A DNA stretch of 64,000 bases from Methylomicrobium agile (GTDB lineage Bacteria; Pseudomonadota; Gammaproteobacteria; Methylococcales; Methylomonadaceae), in the NCBI RefSeq assembly GCF_000733855.1, contig NZ_JPOJ01000001.1:2807001-2871000 (forward strand), given 5' to 3'. The position numbers were made by a program, and so were the translations under genes. The notes under the pieces were generated by a model. It searched no databases, had not been told where the DNA came from, and was given only the letters and a program-made list of their open reading frames with translations. Every line of letters begins with the position of its first letter. The stretch's first letter is position 1. Below, one piece after another: positions 1 through 9,087 of the stretch.

Positions 1-824
1 TGTCGAACGCCATCCAGCATCTCGAAGAAGAACTGGGCATCACCATCATCAAGCGCGGACAGCGTTTCGAGGGTTTTACCGAGGAAGGCGAAAAAGTCTT
101 GCAGTGGGCGCGCATTCTGGCCCAGAACTGGGAGGGCATGCGCCAGGCCGCCGTCCAGTATCGCCGGCAGCTCACCGGCGTTCTGCGCCTGGGCGCCATC
201 CCGACGATGCTGGCCGTCACGCCGCTGCTGACCAAGCCCTGCCAGGACGAATATCCCGGCATCGCCGTCAAACTGACCTCCCTCTGCGCCGAAGAACTCA
301 TCCGGCAACTCGACGGCTTCGAGCTGGATCTGGGCCTGACCTATCTGGAGGATCCCCGGTTAAAAGGATTCCGGATTTTGCCGCTGTACCGCGAGCGGCA
401 CGTGCTGCTGGCCCGGAAGCCGGATTCCCGCCTGCTCGAAGGCCATTTGAGCTGGAACGACGTCGAAGGGCTTCCCTTGTGCCTCTTGACGCCGAACATG
501 CAAAACCGCCATCTGATCGACGCCGCCTTCCGGCAGGCCGGGGTCGCCCCGAAGATCATGCTGGAAACCGATTCGATCTTCGCCCTGTATGCGCACGTAT
601 GCAACGTGGGCCTGTACAGTATTGTGCCGCACAGCATGCTGAGCCAGTTCGAAATGCGCCAGGAAGTGGCCGCGCTGCCGCTGGCGCCCGAGCTTTCGCG
701 GAAAGTGGGCCTGGTCATGCGCCGCCAGGAGTTGCCCATCCCGATCCAGGACGCCGCCTGGAAAATAGCCCAAGGACTGAATTTGCAGCATTGCTTCGAT
801 TCGTTGATAATCGGCAAGTTATGA
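1..824 (+). CDS. LysR-family transcriptional regulator (5' end outside window)
   Basis: The reading frame is open from base 3, so the gene starts upstream of the window. The first visible residues fit the end of a LysR winged-helix DNA-binding domain (basic stretch, then a Phe-Thr-Glu-Glu-Gly-Glu turn), followed by the linker helix. The remainder is a LysR-type effector-binding domain of about 200 residues with the usual leucine/isoleucine-rich strands and stop TAA/TGA region at 822-824. Members act as tetrameric activators or repressors that sense a small molecule. The target cannot be read from the sequence. The next gene is msrA in the same direction, but 200 bp of spacing argues against one operon. 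Confidence 0.88.
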   Translation, partial: SNAIQHLEEELGITIIKRGQRFEGFTEEGEKVLQWARILAQNWEGMRQAAVQYRRQLTGVLRLGAIPTMLAVTPLLTKPCQDEYPGIAVKLTSLCAEELIRQLDGFELDLGLTYLEDPRLKGFRILPLYRERHVLLARKPDSRLLEGHLSWNDVEGLPLCLLTPNMQNRHLIDAAFRQAGVAPKIMLETDSIFALYAHVCNVGLYSIVPHSMLSQFEMRQEVAALPLAPELSRKVGLVMRRQELPIPIQDAAWKIAQGLNLQHCFDSLIIGKL

Positions 825-1021
825 ATGAGTGATAAAACCGGACGATCGCCGGGTCCGTGCGACCGGCGCGGTTTGGCCTGCGCTCCGGGGTGATCCGCCG
901 CGGGCCGCGTGTTCCCGGAAATAAATTTTCCGCGCCCGGCACAAATGCCGATGTAAGGTTTCTAACTGAACGTACGACGCGCAGCCGTTTTATCGATAAA
1001 CCGATTTTTGGAGGAGAGACT

Positions 1022-2050
1022 GTGAACAGGCGAAAACGCGCATCTTGCTCTTTTTTGATACTGGGCGTTTTGGCGGTTGCGGCCGGCGGGCTGCTGAATC
1101 CGCACCTGCTGGAGGGTAAAACCGTCAATCCTTCTCTGAACAAGGCGGCGGTCGGTCCGGATACCCCCTATATCGTGTTGGGGATGGGGTGCTTTTGGGG
1201 CGCCGAAAAGCGCATGCAGGCGCTGACCGGCGTGCTGGACGTCGAAGCCGGCTATGCCGGGGGCGATATGCCTTCCCCCGTTTACGAAACGCTTCACGAC
1301 ACCGAAAAGGCGATAGAAGAAGGCACTCCCGTCAAAAACCATGCCGAAGTGGTTAAAGTCTATTACGACCCACGGCAGACCACCCTCGAACGCGTCCTGA
1401 TCCATTTTTGGGAAAACCACAATCCGACCCAGGGCAATCGCCAGGGCAACGACATCGGCAGCAATTACCGCAGCGCCGTCTTTTACCGTACCGACGAGGA
1501 ACGCCGGTGGGCCGAGAAAACACGGGAAGTCTATCAACAGAGCCTGAAGAAGGTGGGTATCGCCAAGCCTATTACGACCGAAATTGCGCCGCTCAGGAAC
1601 TATGCCGCCGCCGAAGATTACCATCAGGACTATCTGGAAAAGAATCCGCTCGGTTATTGCGGATTGGGAGGCATCGGCGTGGCCTATCTCGATCCGCGGA
1701 CTGCCGTCGGCGGCGCGGTTCCGCATGAGGCGGCCGAAACCGGGGAGGGCGGTCAGGGTTGGCAGAATGTCGCCTTGAATGTCGGGGAACAGCTGATCGC
1801 CTTCGAAGCGGACGATTGCGGCTATTGCCGGCAATTCGACAAGGAAGTGCTTGCGGTCTGGAAAAATCCGCTTCCCATCGTGTCCACCCATTTGACGGCG
1901 CCTCCGGAAGGCTGGAAGCTGAACGGGGAATTATTCGCCACTCCCACCATCGTCCTGTTCAGAGACCGGCAGGAAGTCGCCCGCTATACCGGTTATCGGG
2001 GGGCGGGGGATTTCTGGCGGTGGTTGAGCGAAGCGGGGAAAAGCACGTAG
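1022..2050 (+). CDS. msrA: Exported peptide-methionine (S)-S-oxide reductase MsrA fused to a thioredoxin-fold domain
   Basis: The GTG start at 1022 is chosen because a strong Shine-Dalgarno (GGAGGAGA, 1011-1018) precedes it; the frame is open further upstream but has no ribosome site. The protein has 342 residues. Residues 1-25 form a basic/hydrophobic export signal or anchor. The MsrA domain follows with its signature GCFWGAE (56-62, catalytic Cys57) and a later Cys in an NPLGYC segment that fits a resolving cysteine. Residues ~245-342 form a thioredoxin-like domain with a CGYC redox motif (266-269) and an ATPT cis-Pro loop. MsrA repairs methionine sulfoxide in proteins, and the fused domain plausibly recycles it. 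The envelope location is inferred from the N-terminus. Confidence 0.9.
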   Translation: MNRRKRASCSFLILGVLAVAAGGLLNPHLLEGKTVNPSLNKAAVGPDTPYIVLGMGCFWGAEKRMQALTGVLDVEAGYAGGDMPSPVYETLHDTEKAIEEGTPVKNHAEVVKVYYDPRQTTLERVLIHFWENHNPTQGNRQGNDIGSNYRSAVFYRTDEERRWAEKTREVYQQSLKKVGIAKPITTEIAPLRNYAAAEDYHQDYLEKNPLGYCGLGGIGVAYLDPRTAVGGAVPHEAAETGEGGQGWQNVALNVGEQLIAFEADDCGYCRQFDKEVLAVWKNPLPIVSTHLTAPPEGWKLNGELFATPTIVLFRDRQEVARYTGYRGAGDFWRWLSEAGKST

Positions 2051-2391
2051 GCGGCGTTCCAGTGGAGAAGATGTTTCCATGTCTCCGAGTCGTTCGAGAG
2101 ATTTGGAAATTCGAGGCTTTTTGCATTCGATGGCATAATCTGTCAGCGCGTTGGCTTCCTAATTTATGGGCTCCTGCCAGAGCGTCCGTTGAACAATAAG
2201 CCGGCCATAGAGTCCAATGGCTTGATTCGAGGGGGTGTGGATCATGTTTTTACATGGCTTGAGAAGGCATTTCATTAGCGTCGAGGCTCTGTTTGCCGCC
2301 GCCTTGTACCCGTTTTCGGCGGTCTCCGGGAGCCGAGGCGCCCCGTTTCCCTGTTCCTCGTCCGCCCAGCCTGACGTCTGCCGGAGTCAGG
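2051..2391. other. Intergenic region upstream of RND efflux operon
   Basis: About 340 bases between msrA and the efflux lipoprotein gene. The efflux frame stays open back to 2293, but the lipoprotein signal and spacing support the ATG at 2392. No convincing regulator gene, hairpin or RNA gene was seen. The promoter of the efflux operon must lie here. Confidence 0.4.
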
Positions 2392-3972
2392 ATGAATCAG
2401 GCGGCTAAATCGGCCGGTTTTCGCCCGGCAGGGTTGTGGTTCTTTCTGCTGCTTTCCGGCTGCATGGTCGGCCCCGACTATGTCCGCCCTCCCGCCGAAA
2501 CGGCGGCCCAATGGCTGGATTCTCGGGACGGCCGGCTCAAAACGAATTTCACCGATGTCCGGGATTGGTGGAAAACATTTGACGACCCGGTTCTTAACCG
2601 GCTCATTGAACGCGCTTATCTCGACAATCTCGATCTCCGCGTCGCCGGCGTGCGAATACTCGAGGCCCGCGCACAACTGGCCATCGCAACCGGCGATCTT
2701 TATCCGCAAAATCAGCAACTGACCGGTTCGCTGAACGAGATCCACCTCAGCCAGCGTGCCTCGCAGGCCGCTTTTTCCCATATTTTCGATTATGCCCAGA
2801 CCCAGCTTGGCCTGACCGCCAGCTGGGAAATCGACTTCTGGGGTAAATTCCGCCGCGCCATCGAATCGGCGGATGCCGAATTCCAGGCGGCGGTGGCCAA
2901 TTACAACGCCGGGTTGGTCAGTCTCACGGCCGATGTGGCGCATGCGTATATCACGATCCGGACGTTTGAAAAACGCCTGGGCATTGCGCGGCAAAACGTC
3001 GATACGCAGCAGGCCAACCTGCAGCTTGCAAAAATCCGCTATGAGGGCGGCACGACTTCCGAGCGCGATGTCGAACAGGCCAGGACGGTGTTGGCAAGCA
3101 CCGAGGCTTCCATTCCTACGCTCGAGATCGAACTTCGCCGGCAGCAGAACGCGTTGAATTTTCTGCTGGGCATGGCGCCGGGCCGGATCGGCGATTTGCT
3201 GAGCGGCAATGCGCAAATTCCCGCCCCTCCCGCGGAGGTGGTCGTGGGCGTGCCGGCCGATCTGCTGCGCCGCCGCCCCGATGTCCGCGCCGCCGAACGG
3301 CGTGCCGCCGCCCAGTCCGCAAGCGTCGGCGTGACCCAGGCGGCTCTTTATCCGGCTTTTTCGCTGACCGGCACTTTCGGTTTACTCTCGACCGATGTCG
3401 GCTCGTTCGCGCTGAGCGATGTTTTCTTATGGAAAAGCCGGACCGCCAACTTCGGGCCGGCGCTGCAATGGAACATCTTCAACTACGGGCAAATCACCAA
3501 TCAAGTCCGGGTACAGGACGCCCGGCTGCAGGCCTTGCTGATCGGCTATCAGAATACCGTGCTCGCCGCGCAGCGCGAAGTGGAAGACAACTTGGTGGCG
3601 TTCCTGCGCTCCCAGGAGCGCGCCCGGTCTTTGGTGAAAAGTATCACGGCCGCGCGGCATTCGCTGGAACTGGCCACCTTGCAGTACCGGCAGGGCATCA
3701 CCGATTTTACGACCGTGTTGACGGCCCAGCAGGCGCTGCTGAACGAACAAGACAGCCTCGCCGTCACGTTGGGCGACATCTCGAACAATCTGGTGGGCGT
3801 ATACCGGGCCCTCGGAGGCGGGTGGCAGATTCGCGAAGGCAAGGATGCGGTGCCCGTTTTCGTCAAGGAGGAAATGGCAAAGCGTACCGATTGGGGCGGG
3901 TTGTTGTCGCCTGCCGCGCAACCGTCGCCGGATGCCCGGAAATCTTCGGGCATCGGTTGGCCTCGCTGGTAA
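2392..3972 (+). CDS. RND efflux system outer-membrane lipoprotein (OprM/NodT family)
   Basis: A 526-residue TolC-like channel component. From the ATG at 2392 the protein starts with a basic region and hydrophobic core ending in the lipobox LLSGC, with Cys24 the predicted lipidated residue, followed by the typical MVGPDYVRP start of NodT/OprM proteins. Two outer-membrane efflux repeats follow, with the long alpha-helical segments rich in Gln, Ala and Leu expected of the periplasmic tunnel. It would form the outer-membrane exit duct of the tripartite pump encoded by the next two genes. The stop TAA at 3970-3972 is followed almost directly by the membrane-fusion gene, showing one operon. Confidence 0.93.
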   Translation: MNQAAKSAGFRPAGLWFFLLLSGCMVGPDYVRPPAETAAQWLDSRDGRLKTNFTDVRDWWKTFDDPVLNRLIERAYLDNLDLRVAGVRILEARAQLAIATGDLYPQNQQLTGSLNEIHLSQRASQAAFSHIFDYAQTQLGLTASWEIDFWGKFRRAIESADAEFQAAVANYNAGLVSLTADVAHAYITIRTFEKRLGIARQNVDTQQANLQLAKIRYEGGTTSERDVEQARTVLASTEASIPTLEIELRRQQNALNFLLGMAPGRIGDLLSGNAQIPAPPAEVVVGVPADLLRRRPDVRAAERRAAAQSASVGVTQAALYPAFSLTGTFGLLSTDVGSFALSDVFLWKSRTANFGPALQWNIFNYGQITNQVRVQDARLQALLIGYQNTVLAAQREVEDNLVAFLRSQERARSLVKSITAARHSLELATLQYRQGITDFTTVLTAQQALLNEQDSLAVTLGDISNNLVGVYRALGGGWQIREGKDAVPVFVKEEMAKRTDWGGLLSPAAQPSPDARKSSGIGWPRW

Positions 3973-3990
3973 ATGGGAGCGAAGATTGCT

Positions 3991-5178
3991 ATGAGGAAAT
4001 ACAACATCGCGGCATTCGTAGGAGGCGCCATGCTCTTTGCGGGCGGTTGCGAAGAAAAGAATGCCTATGTGCCGCCGCCTCCCCCGGAAGTCACCGTCAG
4101 CCTACCGGTTCATCGGCAGGTGAGGGAATACCTGGAGTTTACCGGCAATACCCAGGCCTTCAATACGGTCCAGCTGGTCGCGCGCGTGCAGGGTTATCTG
4201 GAAAAGGTTTTTTTTCACGACGGCGAGAGCGTAAAGAAAGATCAGCCGCTGTTCCTGATCCAGCAGGATACTTATCAGGCCAAGCTGAAGCAGGCGGAAG
4301 CGCAAGTGCTGCAGCAAAAAGCCAGCCTCGACCATGCCCAAACCGAGCTGGCGCGGTTCACGGGCCTGGTGCGGCAACATGCGGCCGCCCAGACCGATGC
4401 GGACCGGTGGCGATTCGAGCGGGATAACGCCAAAGCCGCGCTGATCGCCGCCGAAGCCAAACGCGATCTGGCCGGATTGGATCTGGATTATACGAAAGTC
4501 GTGGTCCCTTTCGACGGCCGGATCGACCGCCGGCTCAAGGATCCCGGCAACCTGGTCGGCGCCGGCGAGTTTACGCCGCTGGCGCGCATCAACCAGATAG
4601 ATCCCATCTATGTTTATTTCACGATCAACGAAGCGGACCTGCTGAAGGTGATCAGGCAAACCCGGATCGATCCGGGGGAAGCCGAAAAAATGAAAATCCC
4701 CGCCTACCTCGCCCTGTCCGACGAAAAAGATTATCCCCATACCGGCCATCTCGATTTCACCGCGATTTCGGTGACCCCGACGACGGGCACATTGCTGCTG
4801 CGGGCCCGTTTTTCGAATGCCGACGGTACGATTCTGCCGGGATTGTTCGCGAAGGTTCGGGTTCTCGTGGTCAACTCGGAAAAAACGGCGCTGGTGGTGC
4901 CGGAAACGGCGGTGGGTTACGATCAACTGGGTTCCTATCTGCTGGTCGTGGACAGTAATGACCGCGTCGAACGGCGGCCGGTCAAGCTTGGGGTTCAAAC
5001 GGATGAGGACCGGGTAATCGAAGAGGGAATCGACGATCGGGATCGGATCATCGTCACGGGCCTGCTGCACGCCGTTCCGGGAAATCAAGTGGCTCCCAGA
5101 CCGAAAGCGTCGACGAAAACGGAAGGCGGCAAGGGCGTTGCTGCGGGTCCGGCCGAACCAGGGAAGACATCCCCATGA
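3991..5178 (+). CDS. RND efflux periplasmic adaptor (membrane fusion) lipoprotein, AcrA/MexA family
   Basis: A 395-residue adaptor linking the inner-membrane pump to the outer-membrane channel. The ATG at 3991 is preferred over the in-frame ATG at 3973 because GGGAG lies upstream and it gives a clean lipoprotein signal: basic start, hydrophobic core and lipobox FAGGC with Cys20. The lipoyl/biotinyl-like half-domains flank a long alpha-helical hairpin rich in Gln, Ala and Lys (roughly residues 85-170), followed by the beta-barrel domain. A Pro/Lys-rich tail ends the protein. The last four bases overlap the ATG of the pump gene (ATGA), which indicates translational coupling. Confidence 0.93.
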   Translation: MRKYNIAAFVGGAMLFAGGCEEKNAYVPPPPPEVTVSLPVHRQVREYLEFTGNTQAFNTVQLVARVQGYLEKVFFHDGESVKKDQPLFLIQQDTYQAKLKQAEAQVLQQKASLDHAQTELARFTGLVRQHAAAQTDADRWRFERDNAKAALIAAEAKRDLAGLDLDYTKVVVPFDGRIDRRLKDPGNLVGAGEFTPLARINQIDPIYVYFTINEADLLKVIRQTRIDPGEAEKMKIPAYLALSDEKDYPHTGHLDFTAISVTPTTGTLLLRARFSNADGTILPGLFAKVRVLVVNSEKTALVVPETAVGYDQLGSYLLVVDSNDRVERRPVKLGVQTDEDRVIEEGIDDRDRIIVTGLLHAVPGNQVAPRPKASTKTEGGKGVAAGPAEPGKTSP

Positions 5179-8100
5179 TTTCCCGCTATTTTATCGAACG
5201 CCCCATTTTTGCGAACGTCATCGCGATCGTCACGGTCATTCTGGGGCTGGTCTGTTTTGTGAACCTGCCCGTGTCGCAATACCCCCCCATCGTGCCGCCG
5301 ACCATTCAGGTAACGTCCCGCTATCCGGGGGCCAGCGCCGAGGTGGTGGCGGCCACGGTCGGCATTCCGATCGAGCAGGCGGTCAACGGCGTGGAGAATT
5401 CGCTGTACATGTCCTCGACCAGCGCCAGCGACGGCAGCTACACCTTGACGATTACGTTCAATGTGGGCACCGATCTGAATACCTCGATGGCGTTGGTGCA
5501 AAACCTGGTCAACAGCGCCTTGCCTCAGCTCCCTTCCTCGGTGCAGCCGCAGGGCGTTACGGTCAAAAAAGTGTCCACGGACATCCTGCTGGTGGTCGGG
5601 CTGTATTCGGAAGACGACCGTTACGACGAAACCTTCCTTTCCAATTACGCAGTGATCAATCTGCAAAACCCGCTGGCGCGTTTGCCCGGCGTCGGCCAGA
5701 TTGCGGTGCGGGGCGCCGGGCCTTACAGCATGCGGGTCTGGTTGAATCCGGAAAAGCTTCGTTATTTCAGCCTGACCACGCTCGACGTGATCGGCGCCAT
5801 CCAGAGCCAGAATCTGCAAGTGGCCGCAGGGCAATTGGGCGGCCCGCCTGCGCCGGTAAACCAGGCTTTCCAGTTTACGGTCAATTCGCTCGGCCGGTTG
5901 GCCGATGTCTCGCAGTTCGAGAATATCGTGATCAAGAGCGCCCGCAGCGAATCGGCGCAAATCGTGCGCATCCGCGATGTCGCCCGCGTCGAGCTCAGCC
6001 GTCAGAGTTACAGCAATTTTTCTCAGTCCAGCGGGCATAAGGCGGCCGTGATGCCGGTATTTACCCTGCCCGGCGCCAACGCGCTCGATGTCGCGGAAGA
6101 AGTGAAGCAGGCGATGGCGAAGATGAGCAAGGATTTTCCGCCGGGCCTGAGCTACGAAATTCGTTACGATACCACCAAGTTCGTTCGCAGCGCGATCCAC
6201 GACGTCTACATCACGCTGTTCGAGGCCGGCATCCTGGTGCTCGTGGTCGTCGTGCTGTTCCTGCAGGACTGGCGGGCGACCCTGGTACCCGCCACCACCG
6301 TCCCGGTCACGCTGATCGGCGCATTCGCGGCGATGGCCCTGCTGGGTTTCGGGATCAATCTGTTGACCCTGTTCGCACTGATTCTGGCGGTCGGCATCGT
6401 GGTCGACGATGCGATCGTGATCGTCGAGAACGCTTCGTTTCATATCGAACAAGGCTTGTCCCCTAAAGACGCCACGATCAAGGCGATGCAGGAAATCACC
6501 GGGCCGATCATGGGGATTACGCTGGTGCTGGCTTCGGTGTTTCTGCCGGCCGCCTTTCTGCCGGGCATTACCGGCCAACTGTTCCGCCAGTTCGCCTTGA
6601 TCATCGCCTCCACCGCCATCATCAGCGCGATCAATGCCCTGACGCTTAAACCGGCCCAGTGCGCGCTATGGCTGCGGCCGGCCCGAAACAAGGAGAGCAA
6701 CTGGTTTTTCCGAGGCTTCAACAAGGCTTACGGCGGGTTCGAGCATGCCTACGTGCGGCTGGTGAGCTGGATGGTGCGGCGGGCCGTTGCGATGACGCTG
6801 CTGTACGCGCTGATCATTGCGGTCAGCGTTTGGCGGTTTGCCTACCATCCGACCGGTTTTTTACCGACCGAAGACCAAGGTTATGCGATGGTGATCACGC
6901 AGCTTCCGGACGCTGCCTCGCAGCCGCGCGTCGTCGCCCTGACCGAGCAGCTGAATCGAATTCTGCATAAAACCCGGGGTGTGGACGCCTGGGTGACGAT
7001 CGGCGGCTTGTCCATACTGGACAGCGCCAACGTCTCCAACATGATCACCACGTTTATCGTCTTCGAAGACTGGAACAAGCGCGGGAAGGACTTGAGCCAG
7101 GACGCGATCACCGCCCATCTGCGCCGGGAACTGGCGGCCATCGAAGAATCCCGGTCCATCGTACTGATCCCTCCGCCGATCCGGGGGCTGGGGCAGGGCG
7201 GCGGTTTCCAATTGATGGTGGAAGACCGCCAGAGTCTGGGACTTGCCGAGTTGCAAAAAACGGTCGACGAAGTCATCCGCGCGGGCAACAGCCAGTCCGG
7301 CCTGCGGAATTTGACTTCTACGTTCAATGCGCGCAGCCCGCAGCTGTTTCTGGACATCGACAGAATCAAGGTGGAATCGCTCGACATCCCGCTCAACAAC
7401 GTGTTTTCGACGCTGCAGACTTATTTGGGCTCGTCCTTCGTCAATCTTTTCAACAAATTCAACCAAGTGTTCCAGGTTTATGTGCAGGCCGACGCGCCGT
7501 TTCGCGCCCAGCCGGAAGACATCAAAAACCTTTATGTGCGGAACGGACAGGGCGAAATGGTGCCGTTGGGCACCCTGCTGGAGGTGAACAGAACGGTGGG
7601 CCCCGAACTGGTATTGCGCTACAACCTTTATCCGTCTGCGCAAATCTACGGCATTGCTGCCACCGGGTTCAGTTCCGGGCAAGCGTTAAAACTGATGGAG
7701 CAACTGGCGGCGAAAACCTTGCCGAAAGGGATCGGTTTCGACTGGACCGCGACTTCCTACCAGGAAAAGCAGGTGGGCAAGCAGGCCTACTTCATTTACG
7801 GCCTTTCGATCGTCCTGGTCTTCATGGTGCTCGCGGCTTTATACGAAAGCTGGACCAGTCCCCTGGCCGTGGTGCTGGTGGTGCCCATGGCCCTGGTCGG
7901 CGTGCTGCTGGCTTTGATGATGCGGGGATTCGACAACAATCTCTACACCCAGGTCGGTCTGATCCTGATGATCGGTCTGGCCTGCAAGAACGCGATCCTG
8001 ATCGTCGAATTCGCCCGGCAGCTCCAGGCCGAAGGGAGGGACGCGGCGGAGGCGGCGGTGGAGGCCACGCGCCGCCGCTTTCGCCCTATTGTGATGACGT

Positions 8101-8324
8101 CTTTCGCCTTCATTATGGGCGTGGTGCCGTTGCTGGGCGCCTCCGAAGCCGGCGCAGCCAGCCAACAGGCCATCGGCACGGTGGTGTTCGGCGGAATGTT
8201 GTCTTCGACGCTGTTGGCGATTCCGTTCGTGCCCGTGCTTTATGTGGTCTTGGTGCGGTTGTCGGCCTGGACTGCCGGCCTCATCTCGGAAAAAAGCGCC
8301 GCCGGGGAGAAGAGCCTTAAATGA
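5175..8324 (+). CDS. RND multidrug efflux transporter, inner-membrane pump (AcrB/MexB, HAE-1 family)
   Basis: A full-length 1049-residue proton-driven exporter, the usual size for the HAE-1 group. The N-terminus (ISRYFIERPIFANVIAIV) is the first transmembrane helix of AcrB-type pumps. The proton-relay residues are in place: paired Asp411-Asp412 in helix 4 (GIVVDDAIVIVE) and Lys938 in ACKNAILIVE of helix 10. Two large periplasmic loops carry the porter and docking domains. It should expel hydrophobic or amphipathic compounds through the adaptor and channel encoded just upstream. The substrate cannot be deduced. No local regulator is adjacent, since the LysR gene is separated by msrA. Confidence 0.96.
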   Translation: MISRYFIERPIFANVIAIVTVILGLVCFVNLPVSQYPPIVPPTIQVTSRYPGASAEVVAATVGIPIEQAVNGVENSLYMSSTSASDGSYTLTITFNVGTDLNTSMALVQNLVNSALPQLPSSVQPQGVTVKKVSTDILLVVGLYSEDDRYDETFLSNYAVINLQNPLARLPGVGQIAVRGAGPYSMRVWLNPEKLRYFSLTTLDVIGAIQSQNLQVAAGQLGGPPAPVNQAFQFTVNSLGRLADVSQFENIVIKSARSESAQIVRIRDVARVELSRQSYSNFSQSSGHKAAVMPVFTLPGANALDVAEEVKQAMAKMSKDFPPGLSYEIRYDTTKFVRSAIHDVYITLFEAGILVLVVVVLFLQDWRATLVPATTVPVTLIGAFAAMALLGFGINLLTLFALILAVGIVVDDAIVIVENASFHIEQGLSPKDATIKAMQEITGPIMGITLVLASVFLPAAFLPGITGQLFRQFALIIASTAIISAINALTLKPAQCALWLRPARNKESNWFFRGFNKAYGGFEHAYVRLVSWMVRRAVAMTLLYALIIAVSVWRFAYHPTGFLPTEDQGYAMVITQLPDAASQPRVVALTEQLNRILHKTRGVDAWVTIGGLSILDSANVSNMITTFIVFEDWNKRGKDLSQDAITAHLRRELAAIEESRSIVLIPPPIRGLGQGGGFQLMVEDRQSLGLAELQKTVDEVIRAGNSQSGLRNLTSTFNARSPQLFLDIDRIKVESLDIPLNNVFSTLQTYLGSSFVNLFNKFNQVFQVYVQADAPFRAQPEDIKNLYVRNGQGEMVPLGTLLEVNRTVGPELVLRYNLYPSAQIYGIAATGFSSGQALKLMEQLAAKTLPKGIGFDWTATSYQEKQVGKQAYFIYGLSIVLVFMVLAALYESWTSPLAVVLVVPMALVGVLLALMMRGFDNNLYTQVGLILMIGLACKNAILIVEFARQLQAEGRDAAEAAVEATRRRFRPIVMTSFAFIMGVVPLLGASEAGAASQQAIGTVVFGGMLSSTLLAIPFVPVLYVVLVRLSAWTAGLISEKSAAGEKSLK

Positions 8325-9087
8325 AGGGTCTGGTACATTTAGTGGCAGCGGTATAGTCGCCGCGCGCATGCGCCGTTTTCGCCAATGCCGGACCCCGCCC
8401 GGACGGCGAACCTGTAATGAATCGAACCTTGTTTTCTTGCGGCCTGCGATGTTGCCGGGGTCAAGCTGCGGGTTGGCGATATGGACTGAGTATTTGGCCG
8501 ATCGTTACTTCCCCCTCTCGTTCCCCCGCCGAGCGCTTATCGTGGTACCCCCTTGCCAACTGGGGTTACCCTCCAAAGGGCACAAACCGCCGTAGGGTAC
8601 GCTCGACTGCTGGGATGCAGGAGATAGAGCAATGCAGGAGCAATTGCCGAGTGCGTACCTTTTCACCCATGGTACGCACAGCGTACCCTACAGCTGAAGG
8701 TTGCGTTTAAAGCACGTCTCTACCCCGTTGCCGCCGCGCCATGTGTTTCATGACGCGCCGTTCGTCCGCCAGACGCCTCGAAGAGGAATGAATTTGTTCC
8801 TGCACATTACCCGAAAACGTTCCGGGCGCTTGAGCGATACGCCCGTTTTCCGCCATCCGGCAAGGTATTTGCCGATTCCGTCCGCCGTTTTCCCGTGTCC
8901 CCGGCCGCCCGCGCAGGCCCCGGTTTTACTGCCGATAACCGTAAGTTATTAAAGCATAGGCCGAAACGATTGGACGCCCGCCACGTCTAAAGTGAACAAT
9001 AGGCGTACCCGGCCGGCCGGGATAAAGAAAGGCATACCTTCGAGGGATGTGCCCCCGTTATCCAATCAACATTGAGGTAAACATCAA
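8325..9087. other. 760-bp gene-free region before formate dehydrogenase
   Basis: The only open frames here are short and compositionally unlike the flanking genes. It contains a copy of the window's palindromic repeat (8592-8691) and must hold the promoter of the formate dehydrogenase gene. A clear ribosome site (TTGAGGTAAAC) lies just before the ATG at 9088. No riboswitch or RNA gene was recognised. Confidence 0.4.
8592..8691. repeat. Palindromic repeat, family A, copy 1 (left arm split by 47 bp)
   Basis: The right arm at 8671-8691 is the same 21-mer found at 41205 and 63031. The left arm is present in two pieces, GTAGGGTACGCT (8592-8603) and GTGCGTACC (8651-8659). Joined, these give the exact complementary 21-mer, so a 47-bp sequence (8604-8650) interrupts it. 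The other two copies have intact arms. Confidence 0.85.

Noticed and set aside
8701-8952. 83-codon ORF upstream of fdh
   Set aside because: Pro/Arg-rich composition, no ribosome site, no recognisable domain.
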